Part shown: in pieces, positions 21,201-33,679 of the stretch
How the letters are laid out: each line of letters begins with the position of its first letter
How positions within the stretch are numbered: position 1 is the first letter of the stretch
DNA from: Brachynemurus nebulosus
Taxonomy: Eukaryota; Arthropoda; Insecta; Neuroptera; Myrmeleontidae
Length of the DNA stretch: 64,000 bases
Assembly (NCBI GenBank): GCA_035578155.1
Contig: JAPWDM010000020.1
Location: 7,546,055 to 7,610,054, forward strand
Direction of reading: 5' to 3'
Notes under the pieces: generated by a model
The model's database searches: none
What the model saw: only the letters and a program-made list of their open reading frames with translations
What the model was told of the DNA's origin: nothing
Position numbers and translations under genes: made by a program

Positions 21201-22428
21201 CTGTACCAAGCGCTAGATTTTAAAACCAGACTCCGGGGTCCAGATTTCTGACCGCTACTGTACTGCCGGAAATCGAGTGTTAACTGTACCTTATGGGGAT
21301 TTTTGGTATATTTAACCTTGGAAAATTCCAGGAATTTTTATCAGTTTTAAAATAAACAAAACAACTAATAATTAAATGTTTATTTTAGCTGAATTATGAT
21401 CATATGACTCATATATGGAGTTTTTTTGGTATAAGAAAGATGACGTCATGGAATATTAATGAGTTAAAAAATTGTTTAGTAAAAAATATCACCCATTGTA
21501 GGCCTCAAGCAAGAAATTATTTTTATCAGTTTTAATACTTTAACATTTAACCTACAGTGACCAATTTTTTAGTTAACTAACAAAAATTCTTGAAATTTTA
21601 ACAAGTTACAAAAAATATTACTTCTTATGGTGCACAACACTTTTGAATTTGACTGTAGCACAAAACTGTTTCTATATCAAACGAAAATTATCTGAAATAA
21701 TTCAGTATGTACATATGTATAGACTCTATATATTAAAAATATTTTATGTATACACTCTGTATATTGAGAATAAGAAAGAAAATTTGTATATAATTTTAAT
21801 TTTTATGAATGCTAGTAAACGAATTGTATAGCCATTTATGAATAAGTATTAAATCTAATTATAAAATAATTTATAAATATTGCAAAAAATTTGTTTAATC
21901 AGCAAAATCAATGTATATCATTTTAATACTGATACATATTTATATTAGGGTATAATAGTATTGTATTTAACATTTTTAAACAGAATAAAAGTTCAATTTT
22001 TGGTTTTAAATTACTATAAACACGTCGCTTAATATAAAAATGATAACAGCATTGAGTTTTACTAAATTTTTAAGTCTGTAAAATCAAAATTTTTATAGAC
22101 TAGAACATTTTGAATTTGATACTTTATCAATCATTAACATATATATAATATCATGTATATATAACTGGTGTATATTTAGTATTTTTAATAAATATTTTAG
22201 TATACAGGGTGTATCATGAAATATGCTTTTCAATTAGAATAATAAATTTCATAAGATTTTTGTTAATACTCTTATTGGTTAACGAAAGAAACTTTTTGCT
22301 GTAAAAAAATAGGGGAATTCCGGGTAATAATTAAATAAAACGCACATATTTTTCTTTTTTTTAAAATTTTATTTATAGAATATGTATACAAAAAATTAAA
22401 TTGCTTAAATGTATATATTACTAAAAAT
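21201..22428. other. AT-rich DNA without a gene
   Basis: An isolated TATACAGGGTG string at about 22202 resembles the ends of the CAGGGTG-type MITEs, but no partner end was found. Confidence 0.45.
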
Positions 22429-22916
22429 CTATTTATTTTTCATATAAAATTTTTTTAAAAGAATACAGTTTTCTAATGAGCAAATTTTATCTGAATGGAT
22501 CATACAGCGTCTTGAATAATATTCATCTCGCAGATTGGAAATCTTCGATACATCAAATATTTCCTCCAAATTCAAAATCCACGACCGGTGTTCGGTGTCA
22601 TCAAACAAATTTGAAATCCATTTCTTCTTTTCACCGCCCTTGAAACTTCTTTAATATAGGTTTCAATATGGAATGAAGTTTTTTGTACGGAATAAATCCA
22701 TATGACCAAGGTATCCCATGCCAATTTCGGCAAAGCTAACGTGCAGCAACCCGTTCATATTTCTTCGGCAACTCGTTGAAATCAAACGGTGCATCGAATA
22801 TAAGATGTAATATTTCATCCGAATTTTCCGCAACGATACCAACTTCTTTAAAATAAAAAAGCTCCTTGATAGCCTTGTATATCAAGAAACGCTATTTTTT
22901 ATCGCCGCTGTAGAAC
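22429..22916 (-). pseudogene. Unrecognised protein pseudogene, minus strand
   Basis: Reading the minus strand from about 22916, one frame gives FYSGDKK, a stop, then about 50 open residues (…EVGIVAENSDEILHLIF…), another stop, and LCRNWHGIPWSYGFIPYKKL. A shift of frame near 22650 leads to KKKWISNLFDD, LEEIFDVSKISNLRDEYYS and a C-terminus CMIHSDKICSLENCILLKKF before a TAG at 22429. Composition is mixed and protein-like, unlike the surrounding DNA. The end holds a Cys-x2-His-x4-Cys-x4-Cys arrangement. I do not recognise the family. Two in-frame stops and at least one frameshift show it is broken. It lies just downstream of the 23055-23384 frame on the same strand, so the two may derive from one element or gene. 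Confidence 0.5.
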
Positions 22917-23054
22917 TGAATTTACTCACACAATCCACAACTTTATATAAAATAATTAAAATTGGTGAGGATAGTTAATTTGTGGGATGTATCCGAAAAT
23001 GGATACTAATAGCTATTACTAGTTGACCATCAAATTACAAACTGTTAATAATAT

Positions 23055-23384
23055 TTAGCACATTACTGAGTACCATGTTCTTTTGACTTTAAGACCTAGT
23101 GATTTAAGGAATGCTAAATTTTCGGGTGAAATGTGTTGTCGCTTAAAAGTTTTACGTTTAATGATCTTAGGTTTCGAAAGTCCTTTGCTAGGTTGTCTAG
23201 TGGTGGACTGCTCTGAATTGTAAATTATCATGGTTCGAAATGCAATTGTTATACCACGAAATTGTTTTTTCAGCGAAAGAGATGTTAACTCTTTGACAAC
23301 CACCGGTAAATTGATAATATTTTGTGTAAGTTTAACTATTTTATACCCTTTAACCATGATAATGTGTATGAGCCCTTTAACCAT
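23055..23384 (-). CDS. Hypothetical basic protein, 109 codons or a 3' exon
   Basis: The open frame ends with TAA-type termination at 23055, after SVMC. The last 70 residues are non-repetitive and lysine/arginine-rich (KPKIIKRKTFKRQ), followed by HISPENLAFLKSLGLKVKRT. The first residues overlap a 27-bp tandem repeat, so the true start is probably not at 23384; an internal Met or a spliced exon is likely. I do not recognise it. The ENLAFLKSLGL string looks like a genuine protein motif, and the neighbouring minus-strand pseudogene adds to that impression. It could equally be a decayed fragment of a mobile or viral-type element. Confidence 0.35.
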   Translation of the reverse strand: MVKGLIHIIMVKGYKIVKLTQNIINLPVVVKELTSLSLKKQFRGITIAFRTMIIYNSEQSTTRQPSKGLSKPKIIKRKTFKRQHISPENLAFLKSLGLKVKRTWYSVMC

Positions 23385-23426
23385 GATAAGCTGTATGAGC
23401 TCTTTAACTATGATAAGGTGTATGAG
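23346..23426 (+). repeat. 27-bp tandem repeat, three copies
   Basis: The unit CCCTTTAACCATGATAATGT plus GTATGAG occurs at 23346, 23373 and 23400 with a few substitutions. The last copy runs directly into the 21-bp minisatellite through its shared TATGAG end. Confidence 0.92.
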
Positions 23427-24080
23427 TCACTCCGGGGGCAAAATAAGTCACCCCGGGAGCAAAATGAGTCACTCCGGGAGCTAAATGAGTCACTCCGGGA
23501 GCTAAATGAGTCACTCCGGGAGCTAAATGAGTCACTCCGGGAGCAAAATGAGTCACTCCGGGAGCAAAATGAGTCACTCCGGGAGCTAAATGAGTCACTC
23601 CGGGAGCAAAACGAGTCACCCCGGGAGCAAAATGAGTCACTCCGGGAGCTAAATGAGTCACCCCGGGAGCAAAATGAGTCACCTCGGGAGCAAAATGAGT
23701 CACTCCGGGAGCTAAATGAGTCACTCCGGGAGCAAAATGAGTCACTCCGGGGTAAAATGAGTAACTCCGGGAGCAAAATGAGTCACTCCGGGAGCAAAAT
23801 GAGTCACTCCGGGAGCAAAATGAGTCACACCGAGAGCAAAATGAGTCACTCCGGGAGCAAAATGAGTAACTCCGGGAGCACATTGAGTAACTCCGGGAGC
23901 AAAATGAGTCACTCCGGGAGCAAAATGAGTCACTCCGGGAGCAAAATGAGTAACTCCGGGAGCAAAATGAGTCACTCCGGGAGCAAAATGAGTCACTCCG
24001 GGAGCAAAATGAGTCACTCCGGGAGCAAAATGAGACACTCCGGGAGCATGTGAGTCACTCGTTGGAGTCAAATGAGTCGC
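23421..24080 (+). repeat. 21-bp minisatellite, ~31 units, TGAGTCA in most
   Basis: The unit is TGAGTCACTCCGGGAGCAAAA (A or T variants at CAAAAT/CTAAAT), with very few length changes. I count 24 exact TGAGTCA heptamers, for example at 23423, 23465, 23486, 23507, 23528, 23549, 23570, 23591 and on to 24051. Other units read TGAGTAA, TGAGACA or TAAGTCA. Because 21 is divisible by three, several frames stay open. The plus frame encodes [14 protein letters not shown] heptads up to about 23755, where a 1-bp loss changes frame. I consider it non-coding. Confidence 0.95.
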
Positions 24081-24084
24081 TCGG

Positions 24085-24586
<502 letters not shown>

Positions 24587-24679
24587 ATATAATTTACTCG
24601 AAACTACATTTTTCGATACGGTTGACGCGATATCTCAAGTTCTAATGCACCGATTTACTTGAAATTTGGAGATACCTTC

Positions 24680-24928
24680 TTAACCCTTTGACTACCAACG
24701 GGATAATGCGTCCCACAGAAAATATTTAGTACCAATGGGACAAAAGTTGCTTTAAACAGCCTTGCGGTGCATCTCAGTGGTAGCGAAAGGTATATTTAAT
24801 GACATAAAATCAGCTTTTGACCTTGGTCGACCATATTATTATTATGATTCTTTTGGCCATAAATAATTGGCCAAATAAATTATTATTATATTTCGGAAGA
24901 AAAAAAGGTTTGGTAGTGTAAGGGTTAA
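24680..24928. mobile_element. piggyBac-type MITE, 249 bp
   Basis: TTAA lies at both borders (24680-24683, 24925-24928). The terminal repeats are TTAACCCTTTGACTACCAA and, inverted, TTAACCCTTACACTACCAAA. TTAA target and CCCTTTG-like ends are typical of piggyBac-family MITEs. Non-coding. Confidence 0.88.
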
Positions 24929-25002
24929 TACTATCAAAATTGGTCCAACGTAGAGGTTTTTGGTTTTTTTTTTTTACTATTTTTAAAAAATTTTCAAAGT
25001 TG

Positions 25003-25372
25003 AAAAAAGTAGGCGAAATAAATTAAAGTAAAAAAATATGTTTATTAAGAAAAACTTTTATTTAAAAATGGGCTAAAAAAAATGAAATAACTTTTGAGTG
25101 AAGTTTGAAGCAATATGCAACATAATTTATAAAAGCTTGAGGCGTCATTATTAATTATTTCTGTTTTGGATGTTTTGAATATAAGTGTAGTTATTTTACT
25201 TTTCAGTAGCTACCAAACTTAATTGAACGCCTCAAGCTTTTATAAATTATGTTGCATATTGCTTCAAACTTCACTCAAAAGTTATTTCATTTTTTTTTTT
25301 AGCCCATTTTTAAATAAAACCTTTTTCTTAAAAAACATTTTTTTTTTACTTTAATTTATTTTCTACTTTTTA
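25003..25372. repeat. 370-bp fold-back element
   Basis: Arms of about 147 bp (25003-25149 and 25223-25372) are nearly perfect complements, including GCCTCAAGCTTTTATAAATT, TGCATATTGCTTCAAACTTC and AAAAGTTATTTCATTTTTTT. The loop is about 73 bp. Confidence 0.88.
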
Positions 25373-27306
25373 GTCTGATCACAATTAATTTTCAATGGAC
25401 AATATTTGATAATTCGAAATGTCAAAAAAATTGCATAGGACTAAAAATCAACAATTTTGGTTTGGGTCGATTTAGAGCAAAACTAATTATACAATATTGC
25501 ATTGTCATCAAGGTTAGACAAGTATGTAAAATTTGAAACCTCTAGCTCAATTAGAAGTTGTCTAAATTTTGATTCCAAGATTTGATCTAAACCAACATAC
25601 TAACATAACAAGTTAAATAAAAGCTTTTAAAAATGATTATTTTTAAATGGACGCCATTGTGTGAAACGCTTTATTTTTTCAAATTGGCTACATCCAACTA
25701 ATGTTGCATCCTTGCTTATTAAGAATTAACTAAAATTTTATGTTTCAGATCACCAGGAGGGTTGGAATCACGTCAACCAGGAGACACCTTTTTTTTTTTG
25801 AGTCCCCACTTTGTCGGCCAGTACCGATTTCAACTTAGAATTTTTTTAAATTTTTGAACATTTCTATACTTTTTAAATATCAATAAAAAACTGCGAAAAA
25901 AATGGATACTAAAAATGTTTACTTTTTTTATTACGCCCGTAAAATCACTATAAAATCGAGCTTCTAGACTAGAATACCCTCTTAAATACCGCAAATATAA
26001 TTAATTCCTAAAAGATTTTCATAATTATATATTTAAATTCCATATTTTAATTTGTATAAAACATTTTCATAATTTTGTAAACCTATTCAGTTTTCATTTT
26101 TTATTATTCAAATTATACAGACGAACCTTCCGCACAGACTCGTTGCTCTTATACCCGCTGTAGTATCACTCACTTGTCTTTCTCCTCAATGAAGGAAACT
26201 ATACCCTCAAACTTATGCCGTAGATATTGGACAATTATTAAAATTATTGATATACAATACCACTATGATTATTAATTTTACGCCCATTTGGACTCTCAAA
26301 ATGCAGCATGCTCTGTATATTCATTCATTCACACTTAATTCTACGAAGAACGAAGTAGCCTGCTATTAAATCTGTCAAAACAAATACCTAGTTTAAAAAA
26401 GCCAAATTTTTAATTGATGCCTTTTCGTTGACGCAAAAAAGATCTGGGGTAACAAAAGTATATAGTAGAGTGAAGCTGATATAATTTAAGTTTCTTCTCC
26501 CGAGGAATTTCTTCAAGTAAATGTTTAAAAAAAAAAATTAAGAGACTCTTGTAATAATTTCAAAATATCTACATTTTTTTGCTGCTAAGTTAACTTAATA
26601 AACATTTTACCTTTACCTTATCGTTAAGTGTATTCAGCAACTATTTAAAAGCAAAATTTGGGAACGACCCGCCCAACCGTTTATTTTGGAATTTTTTGGG
26701 GCCCTAAGGTCCTGCGGAACAAATTTAACATTTAATTATAAACTTTACGAGAACCGACAATATTACTTATCTATCAGTGAAAGAAGATTTGAAATCGGTT
26801 GCCCAGTTTTCGAGATTATTTCATTCGTACAAACCGACAAAGTCATAAGCTTTACTTCTTTATATAATAGCATGATTTGTGATAATTAATAGTTGCATAA
26901 CAATATATTATTTGTGATAACAGTAATAATTTATTTTCCAGGATTTCCTTACCCAATGTTTGAAAATTTCTTAACATTAACCTTTATTTTATGAGTCTGT
27001 TGTGTATTCCACAGAAAATTAATTTTCTAAATGAAATAAGACAAATTACTTTGGTTTATTGTTTCTAACAAATTTCAGAGAAAAGGCCACTTACTTCCTT
27101 TTCAATTTATTAACACAATAATAACCACTGTTTTATTATTCATCAACTCAAAATAGTTTGGTATGTTGGACGTATACTCATATCGTTCAAATCAAATATT
27201 TATTATTATATGCTGTGTTCGAACTTGATTGAGAGTTTGAGTAAGTAGGAAGTACTAATTATAAAAGAGATCTTAAATAAAAATGATTAATTGGTATATA
27301 ATATAA
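25373..27306. other. AT-rich DNA without a gene
   Basis: A TTTATGTTTCAGATCACCAGG string at about 25740 looks like a splice acceptor but leads into no useful frame. No repeat partner was found. Confidence 0.45.
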
Positions 27307-27481
27307 TAATGTAAAAGCCCCTATACCGGAACACGATCCGATGTTCGAGCAGTTTTGACATTTATGTATTAATGAAGTTATTTCTGAACGAAACCTTTGA
27401 AAACACAAATCATTTTTAGTAGAATGATTATTTTTTAATTTAAATTCACGCCGCATTTAATGTTTCCATACTTAATAAAAG

Positions 27482-27484
<3 letters not shown>

Positions 27485-27575
<91 letters not shown>

Positions 27576-27576
27576 T
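27485..27576. repeat. (TA)n microsatellite
   Basis: Perfect TA run following GAAATATA. In copy B the equivalent position has only a few TA repeats. Confidence 0.95.
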
Positions 27577-27609
27577 GTGTGAGTTTTTCAAGAGTTGACA
27601 TTTTTATTA

Positions 27610-29401
27610 CAGTCAAACCGTTGATTTAATCGAAAAATTTTTCAAATAAGAGTTGTAGACATCGGCGGCGGTAACCGATTGCTATCATCAGAAGCTCTAT
27701 AGCTCTTATGGTTTTCGAGCTACGATACAAACTTATAGATTTTTAAATGTGACTATATGTTAATTTTTCGATAAAACTGATCTAATGCATCAATTAATAA
27801 CATAAATGAAGAAAAACAATTTTTAACCCAGGTTCATTTTTTTTAATTTTTCTTTAATTTATCAATTAGGCGGTAAAAATACCCATAAGTATTTGAGGCT
27901 AGTTCAATCGACAGTGTTTTCATCGGTTACATTTCTATTACATCCAAGAAAAGAACCTTTCCCACTATTGTATCTATAGCACAAATGGTAGTAATTCAGA
28001 TTTTGGAATATAGATGTCGGATGAATATAGATATTTATTTTTCAAGTTTTTAACATTTTTGCATAATAAAATCAAATTACTTTAAAAGATAAGTATTTAA
28101 AATAAATTAATTTAAAAAGAATTTGAAGTTATTCATTAATTTACTAAAAAATATATTTATTTTTTATTTATTTAGACAACAATAGTTGGCAATAAAATAG
28201 ATGTATACAACAAAGTGACATTGGCGTTTCTTAACACTATGAGGCCCGAGCACTTTCATAGTAAACTTCCCCGGAAGCCGGCAATATTAAAAAAATAAAT
28301 TACATAAACAAATACATAAAATAAAATCATTCAAACACTGAATAGATTCAACACAGTTCAACATGTATGTGTGAAACTGTAAACATACGTACGTGATACG
28401 TTCATACTAAATATACACTGACATTCAAATCGATTTTATTTAAAAACAAAAATTATATTTTTTACGTATTTTTTGTTTATCTTACAATTTTTTATACATA
28501 GAAAGCAAAAGAGCAGTGTGTGTTGGCATGTATTTGTGTGAGTAGGAACTCATCCGTATGATGAATGATGATAAACATCGCACACATAATGCGTAACCAA
28601 CTATTCAATTAATCAATAATCGGGGTCGGCCTCTGGGGATGTTTTGATTGGTTTCGGAAGCCGAAGCCATGGGACTGAAAGTGTTAATAATAGCAAAGTG
28701 AGGTTAACTAGAAACGAAAATATTATTAATAAATGTATTCAAATAGTGTAAAATTATTTGAAATTCCATAGTATTTTCTTTTATTAAAAACCAAATTAAA
28801 AAGAAGTTTTTTACAAAAAATTTTTCATTTATTTTGAAAATCCTTATTATAAAAATATGTTTAGACGCCTATGTATCTGTCGAACAGTGACTTTTCGGAG
28901 TATTTATTTTTTTATTTTTCAACGAATTAAAACTGAAATTCTATTTCCTTATTGTATCTAGTTATCATTTTTATATGATAATTTAATGTGTTTAATAATT
29001 TTAATTTCCGATGGAAAACGTACTAATCGTTTAATTTTTCGTCACTACATTGATTAAGATAACGGAAATATTTAGCTAATATCTTTTTAAATTACGTAAA
29101 ATCCTAACCGATTGCAAGCACTTGAGTACGAAATTTAAAAATGTGATTTTTGAAACGTAGTTATTCAAAAATATGAAAAAAAACAATGAAAATTTGAGTG
29201 TTACTGGTAGTTTTGAATCATAAACAAATTTTTGAAAAACTTTTAAACATACGTTTCCATTTAAGAAAAAAAAAGTAAGTTTGCATCATAGCTCGAAAAC
29301 CATAAAAACTATAAACCTCCTGATTACAGCAATCGCTTGCCCCCGTCGAAACCCACAACTCTTATTTGAACAATTTTTCGATTAAATCAACGGTTTGGCT
29401 G
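27610..29401. mobile_element. Long-TIR Tc1-type element with TA target site
   Basis: Ends CAGTCAAACCGTTGATTTAA and, inverted, CAGCCAAACCGTTGATTTAA, with TA at 27608-27609 and 29402-29403. Terminal repeats run about 140 bp, through AATAAGAGTTGT and TATGGTTTTCGAGCTA. No transposase is visible. A piggyBac-type insertion occupies 28231-28687. A diverged end of the same family is seen at about 42500-42640. Confidence 0.82.
28231..28687. mobile_element. Probable piggyBac-type MITE nested in 27610-29401
   Basis: TTAACACTATGAGGCCCG on the left and, inverted, TTAACACTTTCAGTCCCATG on the right give TTAA at both borders with a short imperfect terminal repeat. Subterminal GC-rich GGAAGCCGG and CGGAAGCCGAAGCC also echo each other. 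The interior is AT-rich and non-coding. Confidence 0.6.
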
Positions 29402-29439
29402 TAATAATGTAATTCTCTACTTTGATTGTAACTTCCTAT

Positions 29440-29665
29440 TTAACACGAGCGTATTGGAGATTGGTTTGTACAATTGAGTTAGATGGATTTTGGTTGGAAT
29501 TCACGCTATCTGTGACTGTGCTGCAATTCGTATCATCTGCAATTTGGCCCTGGATCGTTCTGGACTCTTATTTGGAATTGTATCGCCCTGAAATTCATGG
29601 ATGTTTGCTGTTGTGCACGTTTGCTTTGTTATGCACTGTATGCTCTCCAGCAATAATTGAGTTAA
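29440..29665 (-). pseudogene. Possible coding relic, minus strand
   Basis: Two overlapping minus-strand frames read like protein: LTQLLLESIQCITKQTCTTA followed after a frameshift by GQIADDTNCSTVTDSVNSN and SIVQTNLQYARVK before a TAG. I do not recognise it. The plus-strand frame over the same bases is less protein-like. It may be chance. Confidence 0.2.
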
Positions 29666-29764
29666 GTAATTTTAACCTCATCTTCGCCACGTGTAGTTTT
29701 GACTTTAAAATCTTATTAGTGCTTGCCGAATTTCCTTTTTTTAGGTGCAAATCAATACGTTGAA

Positions 29765-30764
29765 CTCAGTGATTTTAAAATTAACTTTCGCCTTTACTAA
29801 ATTCATTTTCCAATACAATAGCAACGGTGTTTTCTTTTAATTCAATTGTACTAACGTAGTTAATATTTTACTTTATACTTGTAACGGCTTAGATGTATTA
29901 ATTTAATTAGTTTAGTTAATTTTTTGTTTTATTGGCAGTAATCTTCCATTACATTCTTATTTTTTTTATTTATCTAAATTTAACTTCTCTTATCTCTTAT
30001 CTCTGTGTGAAAGATTCCTGTGAATTACCTATTTATTTATCTTTTAAAAGCTAAAATTCCTTCTATGTTAGTCGGTGAATATTCGTTCAATTATCATGCC
30101 TCTTTTTTTTTCTTTTGTATAACTTTTCTTACGTAATTTACCTTAAATTTATCGACTGAGATACTAGGTTATCTTTGCTTATTTTTTCCAATTGTTAAAA
30201 CTATGCTTTATCTTGCTTTCTTGTAAATTTTACGCTTTATATTTTCCTTTTGTAAAACTTTTGCTTATGTAACTTCGTCTGAAAATTTTCTTCTTCTGCA
30301 ATAAACCGACCTTTGAGAAAATTTTTTTACAATTGTTCTATGTTTACCCGAGGCATGTCATCTTGAATAATAGAAAATCATTCAGTAAATTCAAATTGTA
30401 AAAATTCTAAAAATATTTGTTAAATAAATTTTGTTAACTGGATTTTATATCTTTTGATTTTGCAATTTCCTAACTTTTATTTTTCAGAAACCTTATTCTA
30501 ACTAAAAAAAAAAAATTTAAATTACCTAATAATATGTTAAACAATTTTTGTTGAATTTGTCTATTTTGATTTCGACCGATGCTCATTATTAAAAACACAT
30601 GCGTTATAAATTTCAATATTTCTCAGCGAACTTTCCAAGTTAGCATAATAAAAATATACAAATAATTTTTATTAGTGCATTTAAGAGATTAGGACAGCTA
30701 AATTACCTTTTCATATTGTTTAAATATTATTTACAGAACTGTCCTAATATACGTTAATAGTATA
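29765..30764. other. AT-rich DNA without a gene
   Basis: Strongly pyrimidine/AT-biased; nothing recognised. Confidence 0.5.
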
Positions 30765-30885
30765 TTGTGCAATAAGTGCGGTAAATTGTCGATTGCCCAC
30801 GAGAGCGAAGTTGAGCGCACGATCGTAGTGAGTGCGCTCACTTGCTCGAGTGGGCAATCACAATCCCGCGCCAGTTGCACATACT
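30765..30885. repeat. 121-bp hairpin MITE
   Basis: TTGTGCAATAAGTGCGG and GATTGCCCACGAGAGCGAAG face CTTGCTCGAGTGGGCAATC and CGCGCCAGTTGCACA. Arms are about 54 bp, and the block is distinctly GC-richer than its surroundings. Confidence 0.8.
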
Positions 30886-33496
30886 ATTTTTGATTAGGAA
30901 TTTCACATACTTTTTTCTATTATTATTACTATTTTTACATTTTTATTACTTTTTATAATATTTTTGAGTGTTTGTCTTTTTTTCTGAATTAAATATTGTT
31001 TAGATTACTTTTTTGCTGGTTTCTATGGAAATAATTATTAAATATTTATTAAATGAAAATTCAAGAGGTGGCTTTACGTGTTTTGATTAAATTTTGTGTG
31101 TTTTATTATCAATTTGCGTGCGAAAAGTATACTTTCTGCACGCAGAAAGCATGTGGGAATAGTAGAGTGGCCAAACAGCTACTTTGCGTACAAAAATGTG
31201 TGCGACAAGTTAGTACTTTTCTCGCATGCGTAACAAATAAATATTAACCTCTGTTTTTAACGATTATAATTGTTACATATGTATTTTATAAACATTTTTA
31301 ATTTCTTTTTGCGCCTAAAACATTTACCTAACTGGTTTTATAATTTTGTGATCTTTAATATTCTCTTTATTCCGGAACGTCAATTGATGCATAAAAACTT
31401 TGATTTAAATATATCAAAATTCTTATTATTTATAATAGAAGCAGCCATATTGAATCGTCTAGTTTGCACGGTAACGATTTTACGTTATTAATTTGTGATG
31501 CAAATGTCTGTGGTAATGCACTTGTTTACCGAAAAAACGAGAACGCGTGAGTAAGTCGGTATTTACTCATAATTTTTAGTTACCGTAAATAGGACTAAAT
31601 CGGGAGAGACGGGTGAATAGGGATAAAACGAAAAATGTTGTTGATGAGCTTGGTTTAAAAATATTAGACGTAAATACAAACATAGGTATATATCTTTCTT
31701 AAACTATAGTAGAATAATTATTCTTTTGGGAAAGTGACTAAGTTTGAAGTTGGATAAAAAATATTAAAAAGTCAATTTAAATTGTGCTATTTTTGGTTAT
31801 TCTTAAAACTTTATCTAAAACTATTTATTTTGGGTCTCTTATTAAAAAAATGGTTGTTGAATCGAAATTTTAGTTATTTTGAAACATATCTGAGGAAAGT
31901 TTTTAGTTGTTTTTAATTTTTTATTTAGAGGAAATAATGAGGACTTGATATTTGGGTAAATTTGGAGATTAATAGGGACGGAAAAGGTATGAATACGGAT
32001 GGAATATGCGTTAATAGGGACGCTATAACGGACCATATAAAGTGGGGGATGATTGGGGACGGATTAGGAATGTATTGGAACATAGAACAGAGTACTTTCA
32101 ATGTCATCAAGTCAGTCGATATTATTATAAAGACATTCAGCATGATATTTCTATACTTTATAAGCCTTACTTTAGATTTTATGTTTATTTCTACACAAAA
32201 TCATGAAGTATAATTACTTCAGTAACTAAATTATGTTAAATGTCAATTTGAATTTTGATTAGCCCTCTGTATCAGCCATATTTACCCTCTGATCGTCTCT
32301 TTTGAACCCAAATTACGATAAAGAATAAATTACATGACTTCTGTTATTTTTGCAAAAACCAGGGATTAGGTAAGAGTACTGAGCAAAGAACTGAACATAA
32401 TTTTAAAAAGTCCACCAGGGTTCTGGGATCCCGAAAAGGATCTAAAATTGAATTAATTTTAAAACCATAAATATGGGAATCCATGGAAAGATCTCAGAGT
32501 GTGATAATTAGATTTATTAATGGTTACTTCCGAGTCGTTTGGCGAGCGGGGCGAAGCATTACATGTAATTAACCTTTTATAGAATTTTGAACTATTTGGC
32601 GAGCGAAGCAAAGCACTTTAAAGAACTGATTTGAAACTAAATTTGTCCGATTTGTTTCGGAATAACTAATTTAAAGAAGCTTATTACTCACAGTTAACAT
32701 AATTTTGCACACATGAAACTGGAGGGCATAGTCAAAGCAGATCAAAAATAAATTAATAAACAGATGATTCATCACTTTTTGAAAATTAACCCTGTAAAGA
32801 GTAAAATAGGGAATAAACGCAAAAAAATGGGGGAGAGGTCAAACTTTACATTTTCAACGCCTACTGTTCTAGCGTCTCCAACAATGAGTCAGTTACTTTA
32901 GGAAATGTTCAAATATAATGCAAACAGACTTATAGGGGATGTAGGGATTTAAATTTTCCAATAGCAATAGGGAGGGTACTTATTTAAAGTCTACAAAATA
33001 TTAGGTATTGTAAAAATATGTAACATTTGAGTATTTTAAATCAATATACTTTTTTTACTTCTATACCAAATTCATTGACACCTTCTTAATAGGATTACTT
33101 TAGATTTTTAATCTATGTTATATTGTTATGTGCTTGAAGAAATGATCAGTTAAGTTTTTGAAAATTTTCAATTGTTCCTAGATAATTAGGCAAAGGGAGA
33201 AATTAAAAATAAAGAGAATTGATGAGTGAACTTACCAATAAATAAACTCTATCATTTCAGCTTATGATAAAAAAATAGGGGCAAAATATTTTAGCAAACT
33301 ACCTAAAAAGAATTACCTTTACTAAATTACGAAATTTACGCTTGCGAAACTGCGAGTGACAGCTAGTTTTAAAATAAAATTAACCCCACTATTTTCTAAA
33401 ATTGCTTAAAAATAATTTTTTTCAGAAGCTGTCGTTATAAAAAATTATGTTCGATACGTATGCGTAATGTGAGGTATCCAATAGGCTTAAATTGGG
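30886..33496. other. AT-rich DNA; no supported gene
   Basis: Short frames at 31053, 31270 and 31962 show no domain or homopolymer-free coding character. GGCGAGCGGGGCGAAGC at about 32540, GGCGAGCGAAGCAAAGC at about 32600 and GCGAGTGACAGCTAGT at 33347 look like the ends of a common arthropod repeat, but the borders are not definable. Confidence 0.4.
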
Positions 33497-33624
33497 GCAG
33501 GAGTCTAAGGGATGACGCATACACAACGAGATCTCGTGCGCTTACCCTCACGCACCTGACGGCTCGTGGGGGTATATAGCGCACTCAATCTCGTTGTGTA
33601 TGCCTCAGTCCCTTCAATTCCTGC
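33497..33624. repeat. 128-bp hairpin element
   Basis: GCAGGAGTCTAAGGGATGAC and GCATACACAACGAGAT pair with CTCGTTGTGTATGC and AGTCCCTTCAATTCCTGC. The arms are about 50 bp. Confidence 0.8.
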
Positions 33625-33679
33625 AGATATGTCGCTTAGCCGTTATTATATCTAATGCTAACTGAATGCTATTATAATG

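Noticed and set aside
23404..23883. Minus-strand frames over the 21-bp minisatellite
   Set aside because: All frames are open because the unit length is a multiple of three; no unique sequence is present.
23421..24080. CRISPR-like array
   Set aside because: Units are head-to-tail with no unique spacers; it is a minisatellite in eukaryotic DNA.
29422..29763. 113-codon plus-strand hydrophobic frame
   Set aside because: No domain, and the minus strand of the same bases looks more protein-like; kept only as a weak relic call.
32530..33365. GCGAGCGAAGC motifs and GCGAGTGACAGCTAGT as a retroelement end
   Set aside because: Suggestive of a common arthropod repeat, but neither borders nor coding content could be shown.
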